A DNA stretch of 64,000 bases from Sphingomonas sp. Leaf343 (GTDB lineage: Bacteria; Pseudomonadota; Alphaproteobacteria; Sphingomonadales; Sphingomonadaceae). A model generated the notes under the pieces. The model did not search any database. It saw only the letters and a list, made by a program, of their open reading frames with translations, and had not been told where the DNA came from. Location: NCBI RefSeq assembly GCF_001423765.1, contig NZ_LMPG01000012.1, positions 156,400-220,399 on the forward strand, given 5' to 3'. Positions 24,925-33,116 of the stretch are shown in pieces (within the stretch, counting starts at the first letter, position 1; each line of letters begins with the position of its first letter). A program made the translations under genes and the position numbers.

Positions 24925-25454
24925 TTGGCTGCCCCCGCCGGGCACCGCGAATAGCGTTGCGCGCCCTGTTCATCGCCCTTCTCGCCGCCGATCGCCTCGC
25001 GGATCAGCGTCTTGCCGTCGTCCATCAGCGTCAGCGTCGCGGTCTGCTGCCAGGTCTGGCCTTCGCCGGAGAAGGCCAGATCGGTCGTCAGTTTGGTCGG
25101 CGATTCGAGGCGGATGTTGCCCGGCACTGCGCGCGATTCGTAGAAGCCAAGCCGGTCGGCGGCGACGGTCAGCAGGCCCTTGTTGTCGGCACGCTGCGGA
25201 TCGCAGTCGTTGGGGACCATGCCCCAGCGGCCGGTGAACGCCGCCGGAATCGCCGATACGGTCTGCTCGACCCGCTGCACGTCGTCGGGACGGATCGGCA
25301 CGACGCTGTTGTTCGGATCGTCCATGAGGTTCGCGGGCGTCTGTTCGATCGCCGCGCCGGCGGTTTCCGGCCCGCTGCTGTTGTTGCCGCCGGCATCCTC
25401 CGACGAGCCGCAGGCGGCGAGGATCAGGAAGGCGGCCAGACTCAGATGCTTCAT
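24921..25454 (-). CDS. Lipoprotein of unknown function in the valine operon
   Basis: A 177-residue lipoprotein. The signal MKHLSLAAFLILAACGSS has a clear lipobox LAAC. An Asn/Ser/Gly-rich linker follows, then a small domain starting GRWGMVPNDCDP, which recalls lipocalin-like or COG5502-type beta barrels. Two Cys (NDCDP and the C-terminal RCP) could form a disulfide. It sits between mmsA (14 bases upstream) and the acyl-CoA dehydrogenase gene, overlapping the latter. No catabolic role is known to me; presence in the operon is the only functional hint. Confidence 0.82.
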   Translation of the reverse strand: MKHLSLAAFLILAACGSSEDAGGNNSSGPETAGAAIEQTPANLMDDPNNSVVPIRPDDVQRVEQTVSAIPAAFTGRWGMVPNDCDPQRADNKGLLTVAADRLGFYESRAVPGNIRLESPTKLTTDLAFSGEGQTWQQTATLTLMDDGKTLIREAIGGEKGDEQGAQRYSRCPAGAAK

Positions 25455-25468
25455 GTTGCTCACTCCGC

Positions 25469-27004
25469 TCAGCCCATCGTCGGGATGACGAACGCGTCCT
25501 GCACGCGGCTGGGTCCGCCGTCCTCCGAACCGGTCGGCAGGACCGATCCGTCTGGCCAGCGCTGCGTCACGGTCTTGACCCTGGTCCAGAAGCGGACGCC
25601 CTCCATGCCGTGCTGGTTGGTGTCGCCGAACGCGCTGCGCTTCCACCCGCCGAAGCTGTGATAGGCGACGGGCACGGGGATCGGCACGTTGATGCCGACC
25701 ATGCCGACGTTGACGCGCGCCGCGAATTCGCGCGCGGCATGGCCGTTGCGCGTGAAGATCGCGACGCCGTTGCCGTACTGATGCTCGCTCGGCAGGCGCA
25801 CCGCGGTCTCGAAATCGGGCGCGCGGACGATCTGGAGGACGGGCCCGAAAATCTCCTCCTTGTACGCGCTCATGTCGGTCGTGACGCGATCGAACAGGCT
25901 GGGGCCGATGAAGAAGCCCTGCTCGTGGCCCTGCAGCGTGAAGTTGCGGCCGTCGACGACCAGCTCCGCGCCTTCGTCGACGCCGGTCTGGATCCAGTTC
26001 TCGACGCGGGTGCGGTGCGCGGCATTCACGACCGGGCCGTAATGCGCCTCCGCATCGGTGGACACGCCGACGCGCAGCGCGGCGATGGCGGGGATCAGCT
26101 TTTCGCGCAGGGCGTCGGCGGTCTTTTCGCCGACCGGCACCACGACCGGTAGCGCCATGCAGCGCTCGCCGGCCGAACCGAACGCCGCGCCGGACAGGTC
26201 GGCGACGACCTGATCGAGGTCGGCGTCGGGCATGACGATGCCGTGGTTCTTGGCGCCGCCCATCGCCTGCACGCGCTTGCCCGCCTCGACGCCGCGGCGG
26301 TAGACATAGTGGGCGATGTCGGACGAGCCGACGAAGCTGATCGCGCTGATCGCGGGGTGATCGAGGATGGCGTCGACCATCTCCTTGTCGCCGTGGACGA
26401 CCTGGAGGATGCCGGCCGGTGCGCCCGCCTCCAGCATCAGTTCGGCGAGGCGGACGGGGACCGAAGGGTCACGCTCGGACGGCTTGAGGATGAAGGCGTT
26501 GCCGGTCGCGATCGCGGTGCCGAACATCCACATCGGGATCATGCCGGGAAAGTTGAACGGCGTGATGCCGGCGCCGATGCCGAGCGGCTGCCGCATGGAA
26601 TAGACGTCGATGCCGGGACCGGCGCCGTGCGTGTACTCACCCTTCAGAACGTGGGGGATGCCGCAGCAGAATTCGATGACTTCAAGGCCGCGCTGGATGT
26701 CGCCCTTCGAGTCGGCGATGACCTTGCCGTGTTCCGACGAGAGCATGTGCGCCAGCGCGTCCATGTTCGCCTCGACCAGTTCCTTGAAGCGGAACATGAC
26801 GCGGGCGCGGCGTTGCGGATTGGTGGCGGCCCAGTCGGGCTGCGCGGCCTGAGCGGCGGCGACGGCGCGGTCAAGATCGGCCTGCGTACCGAGCGTGACA
26901 CGCGCCTGCACCTGCCCGGTATTGGGGTCGTAGACATCGCCGCTGCGCGCACTGACCGCGCCGCCACCAGACTCCCCGGCGATCACATGATCGATCGTCC
27001 GCAT
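25469..27004 (-). CDS. mmsA: CoA-acylating methylmalonate-semialdehyde dehydrogenase
   Basis: A 511-residue aldehyde dehydrogenase that converts methylmalonate semialdehyde plus CoA and NAD to propionyl-CoA. Motifs are PFNFPGMIPMWMFGTAIATG, SFVGSSDIAHYVYRRG and the catalytic Cys in GSAGERCMALPVVVPVG. A C-terminal KRSAFGDTNQHGMEGVRFWT follows, and MmsA lacks the usual active-site Glu at ELGG (here AMGGAKNHG). The ATG at 27004 is preceded by AGGAGAG. It is the first gene of the leftward valine operon, and an inverted repeat lies 44-69 bases upstream. Confidence 0.96.
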   Translation of the reverse strand: MRTIDHVIAGESGGGAVSARSGDVYDPNTGQVQARVTLGTQADLDRAVAAAQAAQPDWAATNPQRRARVMFRFKELVEANMDALAHMLSSEHGKVIADSKGDIQRGLEVIEFCCGIPHVLKGEYTHGAGPGIDVYSMRQPLGIGAGITPFNFPGMIPMWMFGTAIATGNAFILKPSERDPSVPVRLAELMLEAGAPAGILQVVHGDKEMVDAILDHPAISAISFVGSSDIAHYVYRRGVEAGKRVQAMGGAKNHGIVMPDADLDQVVADLSGAAFGSAGERCMALPVVVPVGEKTADALREKLIPAIAALRVGVSTDAEAHYGPVVNAAHRTRVENWIQTGVDEGAELVVDGRNFTLQGHEQGFFIGPSLFDRVTTDMSAYKEEIFGPVLQIVRAPDFETAVRLPSEHQYGNGVAIFTRNGHAAREFAARVNVGMVGINVPIPVPVAYHSFGGWKRSAFGDTNQHGMEGVRFWTRVKTVTQRWPDGSVLPTGSEDGGPSRVQDAFVIPTMG

Positions 27005-27047
27005 CGTCGCTCTCCTATGTCGTCTTGTAATTTCCTTGCGCGGACCT

Positions 27048-27073
27048 TTGTCGCGATCCGCGCGCGGAGACAA
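27048..27073. promoter_or_regulatory. Inverted repeat upstream of mmsA
   Basis: TTGTC at the left and GACAA at the right enclose a perfect 12-bp palindrome TCCGCGCGCGGA. The site lies between the treY stop (27080) and the mmsA start (27004), where the mmsA promoter must be. It is a plausible repressor operator; it could also be part of a terminator for the glucan operon. Confidence 0.45.
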
Positions 27074-27079
27074 GGGCGA

Positions 27080-29446
27080 TCAGTCGAGAGCAGCGTATAC
27101 CGTCCGATCGGCAAAGGCTTCGGCGGCGGAGCGGGGCTGGTCCGTGAAGCCGATCCGCGTGTCGCCCCAGTCGGTGACGCCCGCCATGCGCAGTGCGACG
27201 GCGACGCACAGCGTCTTGCCGCCGTGCTGGCGTTCGAAGGCGAGGATGTGGTCGGCCCGCGCGCCTTCTACCGTAACGGGGCGATAATCGCCGGCGGCAA
27301 ACAGGTCCGGGTTCGCCTGTCGCAGCGCGAGCAAATCGGCAAGCAGCGCCAGCTTGGGATCGCTGCGGCTTTCCAGAACCTGGCGGCGGCGGTCGTAGTC
27401 GACGGGCCGGCGATTGTCGGGATCGACGAGGCTGAGGTCGGCGAGTTCGGTTCCCTGATAGCAATCGGGGACGCCCGGCACGGTGCAGCGCAACGCCATC
27501 TGCGCGAGCGAGTTCGCCTGAGCGGCGTCCGCTGTTTCCGCTATCAGCGTGGTCAGGTCGGTCAGGAACTCCGCCGATTGTACCGGGTCGAGCAGGCGTT
27601 CGACCAGCGCCTTGCAGCGTGCCTCATAGTCCTCGTCCGGGGCCTCCCATGAGGAGCGCAGCTTCGCCTCGCGCAGCGCCTTTTGCTGCCACGCGTTCAC
27701 CCGCTCCGCGAACGCGGACAGGCCGGCGGCGTCATCCGTCGCCAGCCCCTGCGGCCATGCGCCGAACAATGTCTGGTAGAGCATGTACGCATCCGCGGGG
27801 TCGACGCCCTCCAGCGCCTCCGCCGCCACGTCGTTCCACGTCGCGACGTGCTTCAGCCAAAGGTCGGGCACCTCGCTCAGCACCGCGAGACGCGCGCGGA
27901 CATCCTCGCCGCGCTTGTGGTCGTGGGTGGCCGTCGTCAGCATCGCGCGCGGCCAGTCGGTCGCGCGGGCGGTCATACGATCGTGGAAGCCGTCGATCGT
28001 ACCGGCGAACTGCTCGGCGTCGAAGCCGACGTCGTTGCGAGACAGCAGGCGGCCGTAACGGTAAAAGGCGGTGTCCTCGACGCCCTTCGCGGCGACCGGC
28101 GCGGACAGTTGCTGGAAGCGGCGGACCGCCTGATGCGCAAGGTCGGGGTCGCCCGGCCCTTCGCCCGCCAGCCATGCGAGCACGGCGTCCACGACGAAGC
28201 CTTCGCCCGGCGGGATGAACTTCTCGACACGTGCGCGCACGTCGGCGCGGATCGCCGCGTCGGTGGCGGGGGCATCGCTGCCGGTGCCGTAGGTGCGGTA
28301 GACGGGGAACACCCAAAGCAGCCGCTGGATCGCGCGGCGCAGCATTTCGGGGGTCAGCGCCAGCGTCTCGTCGCTCGACTCCGCCAGTTTGGCGAAGGCG
28401 CGGACGCAGGATTTCAACTGCCCCTCGAACTGCCACGCCAACTCATCCTGCCGCGCCTGCAACTCCTCCGGCGCGAATTCGGCGGGACGGCCGCTGAGCG
28501 ACGCCCATGCTTCGGCCAGCGGAGTTTCGCCGGCGGGATCGTGGAGCAGCGCCGCGACCTCCTCCATGAAGTCGTAGCCGCTGGTGCCGTCGACGCCCCA
28601 GTCCTTCGCCAACGGTTCGCCGGCACCCAAGATCTTCTCGATCCAGATCACCGCGTGATCCTTGCGCGGGCTGTCCTCGAACCGCTGGCGCAGCGTGCGG
28701 CAGTAATCAGCGGGATCGGTCAGGCCGTCGACGTGATCGACGCGGACGCCGTCGATCAATCCCTCTTCCCAGAGGCGGAAGATCAGCGCGTGGGTACGCT
28801 CGAACACCTTGGGGTCGCCGACGCGGACGCCGGCGAGTTCGTTGACGGTGAAGAAGCGCCGCCAGTTGAGTTCGTCGTCGGCGGTGCGCCACCATGCCAG
28901 CCGGTAATGCTGGCGGTCGAGCACGTCCTCGACCGCATCGGTCGTGCCGCGATCCTCGGCGCGCAGGGGGAAGCGGTGCTCGCCATACGCGACGATCGCG
29001 TCGTCCTCGACCACGACCGCGCCGTCGGCGAGCGCCTTGGGCAGCGGATCGCCGAGCACCGGCAGGACGATCGGCTGCTTCCAGTCGATGTCGAACACGT
29101 CGGAGAACTCGCTGTCGCGACCCCTGGCCAACACGTCATTCCACCACGCGTTCTCGCCGCCCGCGACGCCCATGTGGTTGGGCACGATGTCGATAACGAC
29201 GCCCATGTCGTGCGCACGCAACGCCGCGACCAGCGAGCGGAACGCGTCCTCGCCGCCGAGTTCAGGATTGATGCGGGTCGGATCGACCACGTCGTAGCCG
29301 TGCATCGAACCCTTGGTCGCGGTGGTGATCGGCGACAGATAGGCGTGGCTGATGCCGAGATCGGCCAGATAGGGCACGATCGCCTCCGCGTCGGCGAAGG
29401 TGAAGTCCTTGTGCAGTTGCAGGCGATAGGTGGCGCGCGGGGTCAT
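27080..29446 (-). CDS. treY: Malto-oligosyltrehalose synthase
   Basis: A 788-residue GH13 enzyme that turns the reducing end of maltodextrin or glycogen into a trehalosyl unit. It begins MTPRATYRLQLHKDFTFADA, typical of TreY. Conserved sites are VIDIVPNHMG, the nucleophile Asp in GVRVDHVDGLTDP, the Glu in VIWIEKILGAGE and the Asp in TTATHDHKRGEDVR. GVPDCYQGTELADLSLVDPDNRR is also typical. The start overlaps the malQ stop (ATGA). It is the last gene of the glgE operon and works with TreZ to release trehalose. Confidence 0.97.
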   Translation of the reverse strand: MTPRATYRLQLHKDFTFADAEAIVPYLADLGISHAYLSPITTATKGSMHGYDVVDPTRINPELGGEDAFRSLVAALRAHDMGVVIDIVPNHMGVAGGENAWWNDVLARGRDSEFSDVFDIDWKQPIVLPVLGDPLPKALADGAVVVEDDAIVAYGEHRFPLRAEDRGTTDAVEDVLDRQHYRLAWWRTADDELNWRRFFTVNELAGVRVGDPKVFERTHALIFRLWEEGLIDGVRVDHVDGLTDPADYCRTLRQRFEDSPRKDHAVIWIEKILGAGEPLAKDWGVDGTSGYDFMEEVAALLHDPAGETPLAEAWASLSGRPAEFAPEELQARQDELAWQFEGQLKSCVRAFAKLAESSDETLALTPEMLRRAIQRLLWVFPVYRTYGTGSDAPATDAAIRADVRARVEKFIPPGEGFVVDAVLAWLAGEGPGDPDLAHQAVRRFQQLSAPVAAKGVEDTAFYRYGRLLSRNDVGFDAEQFAGTIDGFHDRMTARATDWPRAMLTTATHDHKRGEDVRARLAVLSEVPDLWLKHVATWNDVAAEALEGVDPADAYMLYQTLFGAWPQGLATDDAAGLSAFAERVNAWQQKALREAKLRSSWEAPDEDYEARCKALVERLLDPVQSAEFLTDLTTLIAETADAAQANSLAQMALRCTVPGVPDCYQGTELADLSLVDPDNRRPVDYDRRRQVLESRSDPKLALLADLLALRQANPDLFAAGDYRPVTVEGARADHILAFERQHGGKTLCVAVALRMAGVTDWGDTRIGFTDQPRSAAEAFADRTVYAALD

Positions 29447-31428
29447 CGAGTTCTGGCCTTGTTGAGCGTGGCGAGGCGCGCGGCGACGGCGGGCTGGTTG
29501 AGCAGCGCGGGCGTCGTATCGGGCATGCGGCGTCGCCAATTGGGATGTTCGTCGATCGTGCCGGGCAAGTTGGGCTGTTCGACCAGACCCGCCGCGTCCT
29601 CCAGCGGCACGACCGCGATCGCGCAGGGGGTCCGGCCGACGAAGCCCAGCGCGGCATCGATGACGGGTGCGGAGTCGTCCGGCGAAGGGCGCTCGCCCGA
29701 CGCGGTGCCAGCGGCGGTGAAGCTGTTCCACCAGCCTTCCCGCTCGCGATCACGGGTCGTATCCGCCGCCTCGCGACTGTCGGCGCGCGTACTGCGGCCG
29801 AGTTCGTAGGTGAGCTCGATGTCGCGCCCGCGCCACCAGCCGGCGATCGTGGGCAGATCGTGCGTGCCGGTCATCGCCGCGGCTTCGGGCGTCCACTGGT
29901 CGGGCGGGGTGATGTTGCCTGCGCCGTCCACCTCGAACGGCATCACCCGCATGCCCATGACGGCGCGCGTGTCGAGCTTCGGACGGAAGCCCTCGGGCAC
30001 GGTGCCGAGATCCTCACCGATGACGATCGCCTGCGCAACTTCGGACTCAATCGCCAGCACGCGCAGCATGTCGTCGAGCGGGTAGGACAGGTATGCACCG
30101 TCCGCCGCCGACTTTCCATCGGGCACGACCCACAGCCGTTCCAGCCCCATCGCATGGTCGATGCGAATGCCGCCGGCGTGCTGCAAGGCGGACCGGAGAG
30201 TCGCGCGGAACGGTTCGAAATTGCGCCGCCGCAACGCGGTGGGCGCGAAACCGGTGATGCCCCAATTCTGCCCGTCCGGGCCGAGCAGGTCGGGCGGCGC
30301 GCCGATCGACAGGCCGGTGATGAGATCGTCGGGGCGGCTCCACGCGTGACTGCCGCCGGCATCCATCCCCACCGCGAGGTCGGCGATCAGGCCGATGGCC
30401 ATCCCGGCGGACCTGGCGGCCGCCTGCGCCTCCGACAGGCTGCGGTCGGCGAGCCATTGGCAGAAGAGGTAGAAGTCGACCTCTTCCGCATTGTCGTGCG
30501 CCCAGTGCGCCACCGCATCGCTGGCCGGATCGTGGAAGGCGGCTGGCCAGCCCTGCCACCCGCTCGCGCCGCCCGCGAAGAAATGGGCGTGCAATGCGTC
30601 GAAACGGGCGTGGCGTTGCAGTTCTTCGCTGCCGGCGTCCGCGAACGCCGCCACGGCATCGCGCATCGCGTCGGTCCGCGCGTCGAACGCCTGCCGCAGG
30701 AGCGCGATGCGCGCGGGGATCGCGGACTGCCAGTCGATCAGGTCGGGCGCGCCCCCCTGATGCAGCGGCATGCCGACGATGGCGGGATCGGCATAGAGGA
30801 TGTTGAGGAACAGCCGGCTGGACGGCGCATAGGGACTGTAGCGGCTGGCATCCGCGGGGAACAGCGCATGGACCGGGCTGATCGCCGCCGCATCCGCTCC
30901 CGCGTCGGCCAGTGCGGCGACGGCATCGCGCAGGCTGCCGAAATCGCCATACGCGCCGCCGCGCTCGTCGCGCAGGCTGGCGATCTGGATCGCCGCGCCC
31001 CAGATGCGCCGGTCGCCGGCGGCATCGGCGACGGTGAAGCACCGCTTGGGCGCGACCGCGACCTCGACCTCGCGATCGTCGAGCAGCAGCCGGTGATAGC
31101 CGGGCAGGTCGATCGCGGGCAGCGTGCCGTTTTCGATCGCCACGTCGCGCCGCGATCCGTCCGCCATCGACAGCTCGCCGCGACCGGTGAACGGGACCCC
31201 GATCGGCGTGCCGACATCGCCGGTCAGGAAGGTGGCGCCGTCATCGCTCTGCCCCTCCGCATGCTGGCGACGGGTCGCCGCGATCGTACGCTCGTCGCGC
31301 GCGTCGAAGCCAAGCGCCTCCAAGACGTCGACCAGTACCTCGTCGCGGACCCGTTGCGCCTGACCCGACGCGTCGCGCCAGTCGACCTGAAGCCCGACCT
31401 CCGCCGCCAGTTCGTGCAGCGCGCTCAT
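29443..31428 (-). CDS. malQ: 4-Alpha-glucanotransferase (amylomaltase)
   Basis: A 661-residue GH77 enzyme that moves glucan segments between maltodextrins, making longer chains and glucose. An N-terminal all-beta domain of about 150 residues precedes the barrel. Key residues are the nucleophile Asp in IRIDHAMGLERLW, the acid/base Glu in IGEDLGTVPEGFR, and the Asp in TGTHDLPTIAGWW. SRYSPYAPSSRLFLNILYAD is the usual substrate-binding segment. Both ends overlap neighbours by four bases (ATGA). It probably rebuilds chains for TreY or GlgX debranching products. Confidence 0.96.
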   Translation of the reverse strand: MSALHELAAEVGLQVDWRDASGQAQRVRDEVLVDVLEALGFDARDERTIAATRRQHAEGQSDDGATFLTGDVGTPIGVPFTGRGELSMADGSRRDVAIENGTLPAIDLPGYHRLLLDDREVEVAVAPKRCFTVADAAGDRRIWGAAIQIASLRDERGGAYGDFGSLRDAVAALADAGADAAAISPVHALFPADASRYSPYAPSSRLFLNILYADPAIVGMPLHQGGAPDLIDWQSAIPARIALLRQAFDARTDAMRDAVAAFADAGSEELQRHARFDALHAHFFAGGASGWQGWPAAFHDPASDAVAHWAHDNAEEVDFYLFCQWLADRSLSEAQAAARSAGMAIGLIADLAVGMDAGGSHAWSRPDDLITGLSIGAPPDLLGPDGQNWGITGFAPTALRRRNFEPFRATLRSALQHAGGIRIDHAMGLERLWVVPDGKSAADGAYLSYPLDDMLRVLAIESEVAQAIVIGEDLGTVPEGFRPKLDTRAVMGMRVMPFEVDGAGNITPPDQWTPEAAAMTGTHDLPTIAGWWRGRDIELTYELGRSTRADSREAADTTRDREREGWWNSFTAAGTASGERPSPDDSAPVIDAALGFVGRTPCAIAVVPLEDAAGLVEQPNLPGTIDEHPNWRRRMPDTTPALLNQPAVAARLATLNKARTR

Positions 31429-33116
31429 GCCAGCCACACCGCGCAGCTATCCGCCGCGCCCGGTTCGCCCGAGGCGTAGAGTGGCGGTCCCTCCGGAACT
31501 CGCACCGGCTCCGACCCGAGATTCAGGACGATCGTCAGCACGTCATCGCCCAGTTGCCAGCGCGCGGACACCGCGGCGTCGCCGAGCGCTTTCGCGCCGA
31601 GCGACGATGCGTGCTTCAGCCCCGAAACGATCCGCTCCCGCCGCAGCGTCAGCAATTCGGTGTAGAAGGCGCGCCACGTATCCGCGGCCGGGCCGGGCTG
31701 CACCCGCGACCGTTCGAACGTGTCGACGCAGTTCGGGTCCGGGATCGTCGCACGCTCGGCGGGTTCGTCGAAGGCGGCGAACTTCCTGAACTCGTCGCGC
31801 CGCCCTTCGCGCACGGCGTCCGCCAGTTCGTCGTGGAAGTCGGTGAAGAACAGGAACGGCGTTTCCGATCCGGTCTCGTCGCCCATGAAGATCAAGGGGA
31901 TCTGCGGCCCGAGCAGCAGCAACACCGTCGTGGCGCGGAGTTTTGCAGCGCTGGTCAGCAGCGTCAGCCGTTCGCCCAGCGCGCGGTTGCCGATCTGGTC
32001 GTGGTTCTGGAGGAACGCCACGAACGATGTCGGCGACAGATGCGCCGATCGCTTGCCACGGGTCTTGCCGTCCTGATTGGCCGACGCCTCGCCCTGATAG
32101 ATGAAGCCCTCCGCCAGACAGCGCGCCAGCCGTTCGGCGGGACGGTCGGTGAAGTCGGCGTAATAGGCGTCGGTCTCGCCGGTCAGCAGCACGTGCAGGA
32201 CGTTGTGGAAGTCGTCGTTCCACTGCGCGTCGTACTTGCCCGCTGCGAGCCGATCGGAGTCGTTATGCTCGTTCTCCAGCACCAGATGCACCGGGCGCTT
32301 CACCGTCGCGCGGATCTCTGCGGCCATGGCGTCGAGGAACGCGTCGTTGGCAATCGCATGCACCGCGTCGAAGCGCAGCCCGTCGAAGCGATATTCCTGA
32401 AGCCACATCAGCGCATTGTCGATGAAGAAACGCCGCGCCGGCTCTTCGTCCACCGCCACTGCGCCGCCCCACGGCGTCTTCACCTCCGGGTGGAAGAAGC
32501 CGCTGGCATAGCTGTTGAGGTAGTTTCCGTCGGGTCCGAAGTGATTGTAGACCACGTCGAGATACATCGACACGCCCAGTTCGTGCGCGCGGTCGACCAG
32601 CGCCTTGAGGTCCTCGGGCGAGCCGTAACTGTCGGCGGGGGCATAGGGCAGGACGCCGTCATAGCCCCAGTTGCGCGTGCCGCCGAATGCGTTGACCGGC
32701 ATCAGTTCGACGGCGGTGACGCCCAGTGCGGCAATCTCTGGCAGCGTGTCGGCCAGCCCGCGGAAGCCGCCGCAGGTGCCGGCATGCACCTCCATCACGA
32801 CGGTTTCTTCCCACGCGCGCCCCGCCCAGTCGCTGCGCCATGGGTAGGCGTCAGGATCGACGACGATGCTCCATCCGTTTACGCCGCCGTCCTGCGCGCG
32901 CGACGCGGGATCTGGCACCGCCATGTCGCCGATGCGGAACCGGTAGCGGGTATCCGCACCGACCGCCGCCTCCGCGGAGAACCAGCCGCCTTCCCCCGCC
33001 GCCATATCGACGGGCGGAAGGCCCTCCAGTTCGAGCGTCACCGCGTCGGCATCGGGCGCCCAGAGCCGGAACGCCGTCCGGTCGTCCGCCAGCAGTTCCG
33101 GCCCCCAGCGCATCAT
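31425..33116 (-). CDS. treZ: Malto-oligosyltrehalose trehalohydrolase
   Basis: A 563-residue GH13 enzyme cleaving the glycosidic bond next to the terminal trehalosyl unit. It has an N-terminal E-set domain (FRLWAPDADAVTLELEG), then the barrel: MYLDVVYNHFGPDGNYLN, nucleophile Asp in GLRFDAVHAI, Glu in LVLENEHNDS, and Asp in FLQNHDQIGNRALGERL. IFMGDETGSETPFLFFTDF is TreZ-typical. The ATG at 33116 overlaps the glgX stop (ATGA). It completes the TreY-TreZ route. Confidence 0.97.
   Translation of the reverse strand: MMRWGPELLADDRTAFRLWAPDADAVTLELEGLPPVDMAAGEGGWFSAEAAVGADTRYRFRIGDMAVPDPASRAQDGGVNGWSIVVDPDAYPWRSDWAGRAWEETVVMEVHAGTCGGFRGLADTLPEIAALGVTAVELMPVNAFGGTRNWGYDGVLPYAPADSYGSPEDLKALVDRAHELGVSMYLDVVYNHFGPDGNYLNSYASGFFHPEVKTPWGGAVAVDEEPARRFFIDNALMWLQEYRFDGLRFDAVHAIANDAFLDAMAAEIRATVKRPVHLVLENEHNDSDRLAAGKYDAQWNDDFHNVLHVLLTGETDAYYADFTDRPAERLARCLAEGFIYQGEASANQDGKTRGKRSAHLSPTSFVAFLQNHDQIGNRALGERLTLLTSAAKLRATTVLLLLGPQIPLIFMGDETGSETPFLFFTDFHDELADAVREGRRDEFRKFAAFDEPAERATIPDPNCVDTFERSRVQPGPAADTWRAFYTELLTLRRERIVSGLKHASSLGAKALGDAAVSARWQLGDDVLTIVLNLGSEPVRVPEGPPLYASGEPGAADSCAVWLA

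Noticed and set aside
27683..31479. Long + strand open frames of 708 and 644 codons
   Set aside because: Antisense to treY and malQ; no ribosome site or domain.
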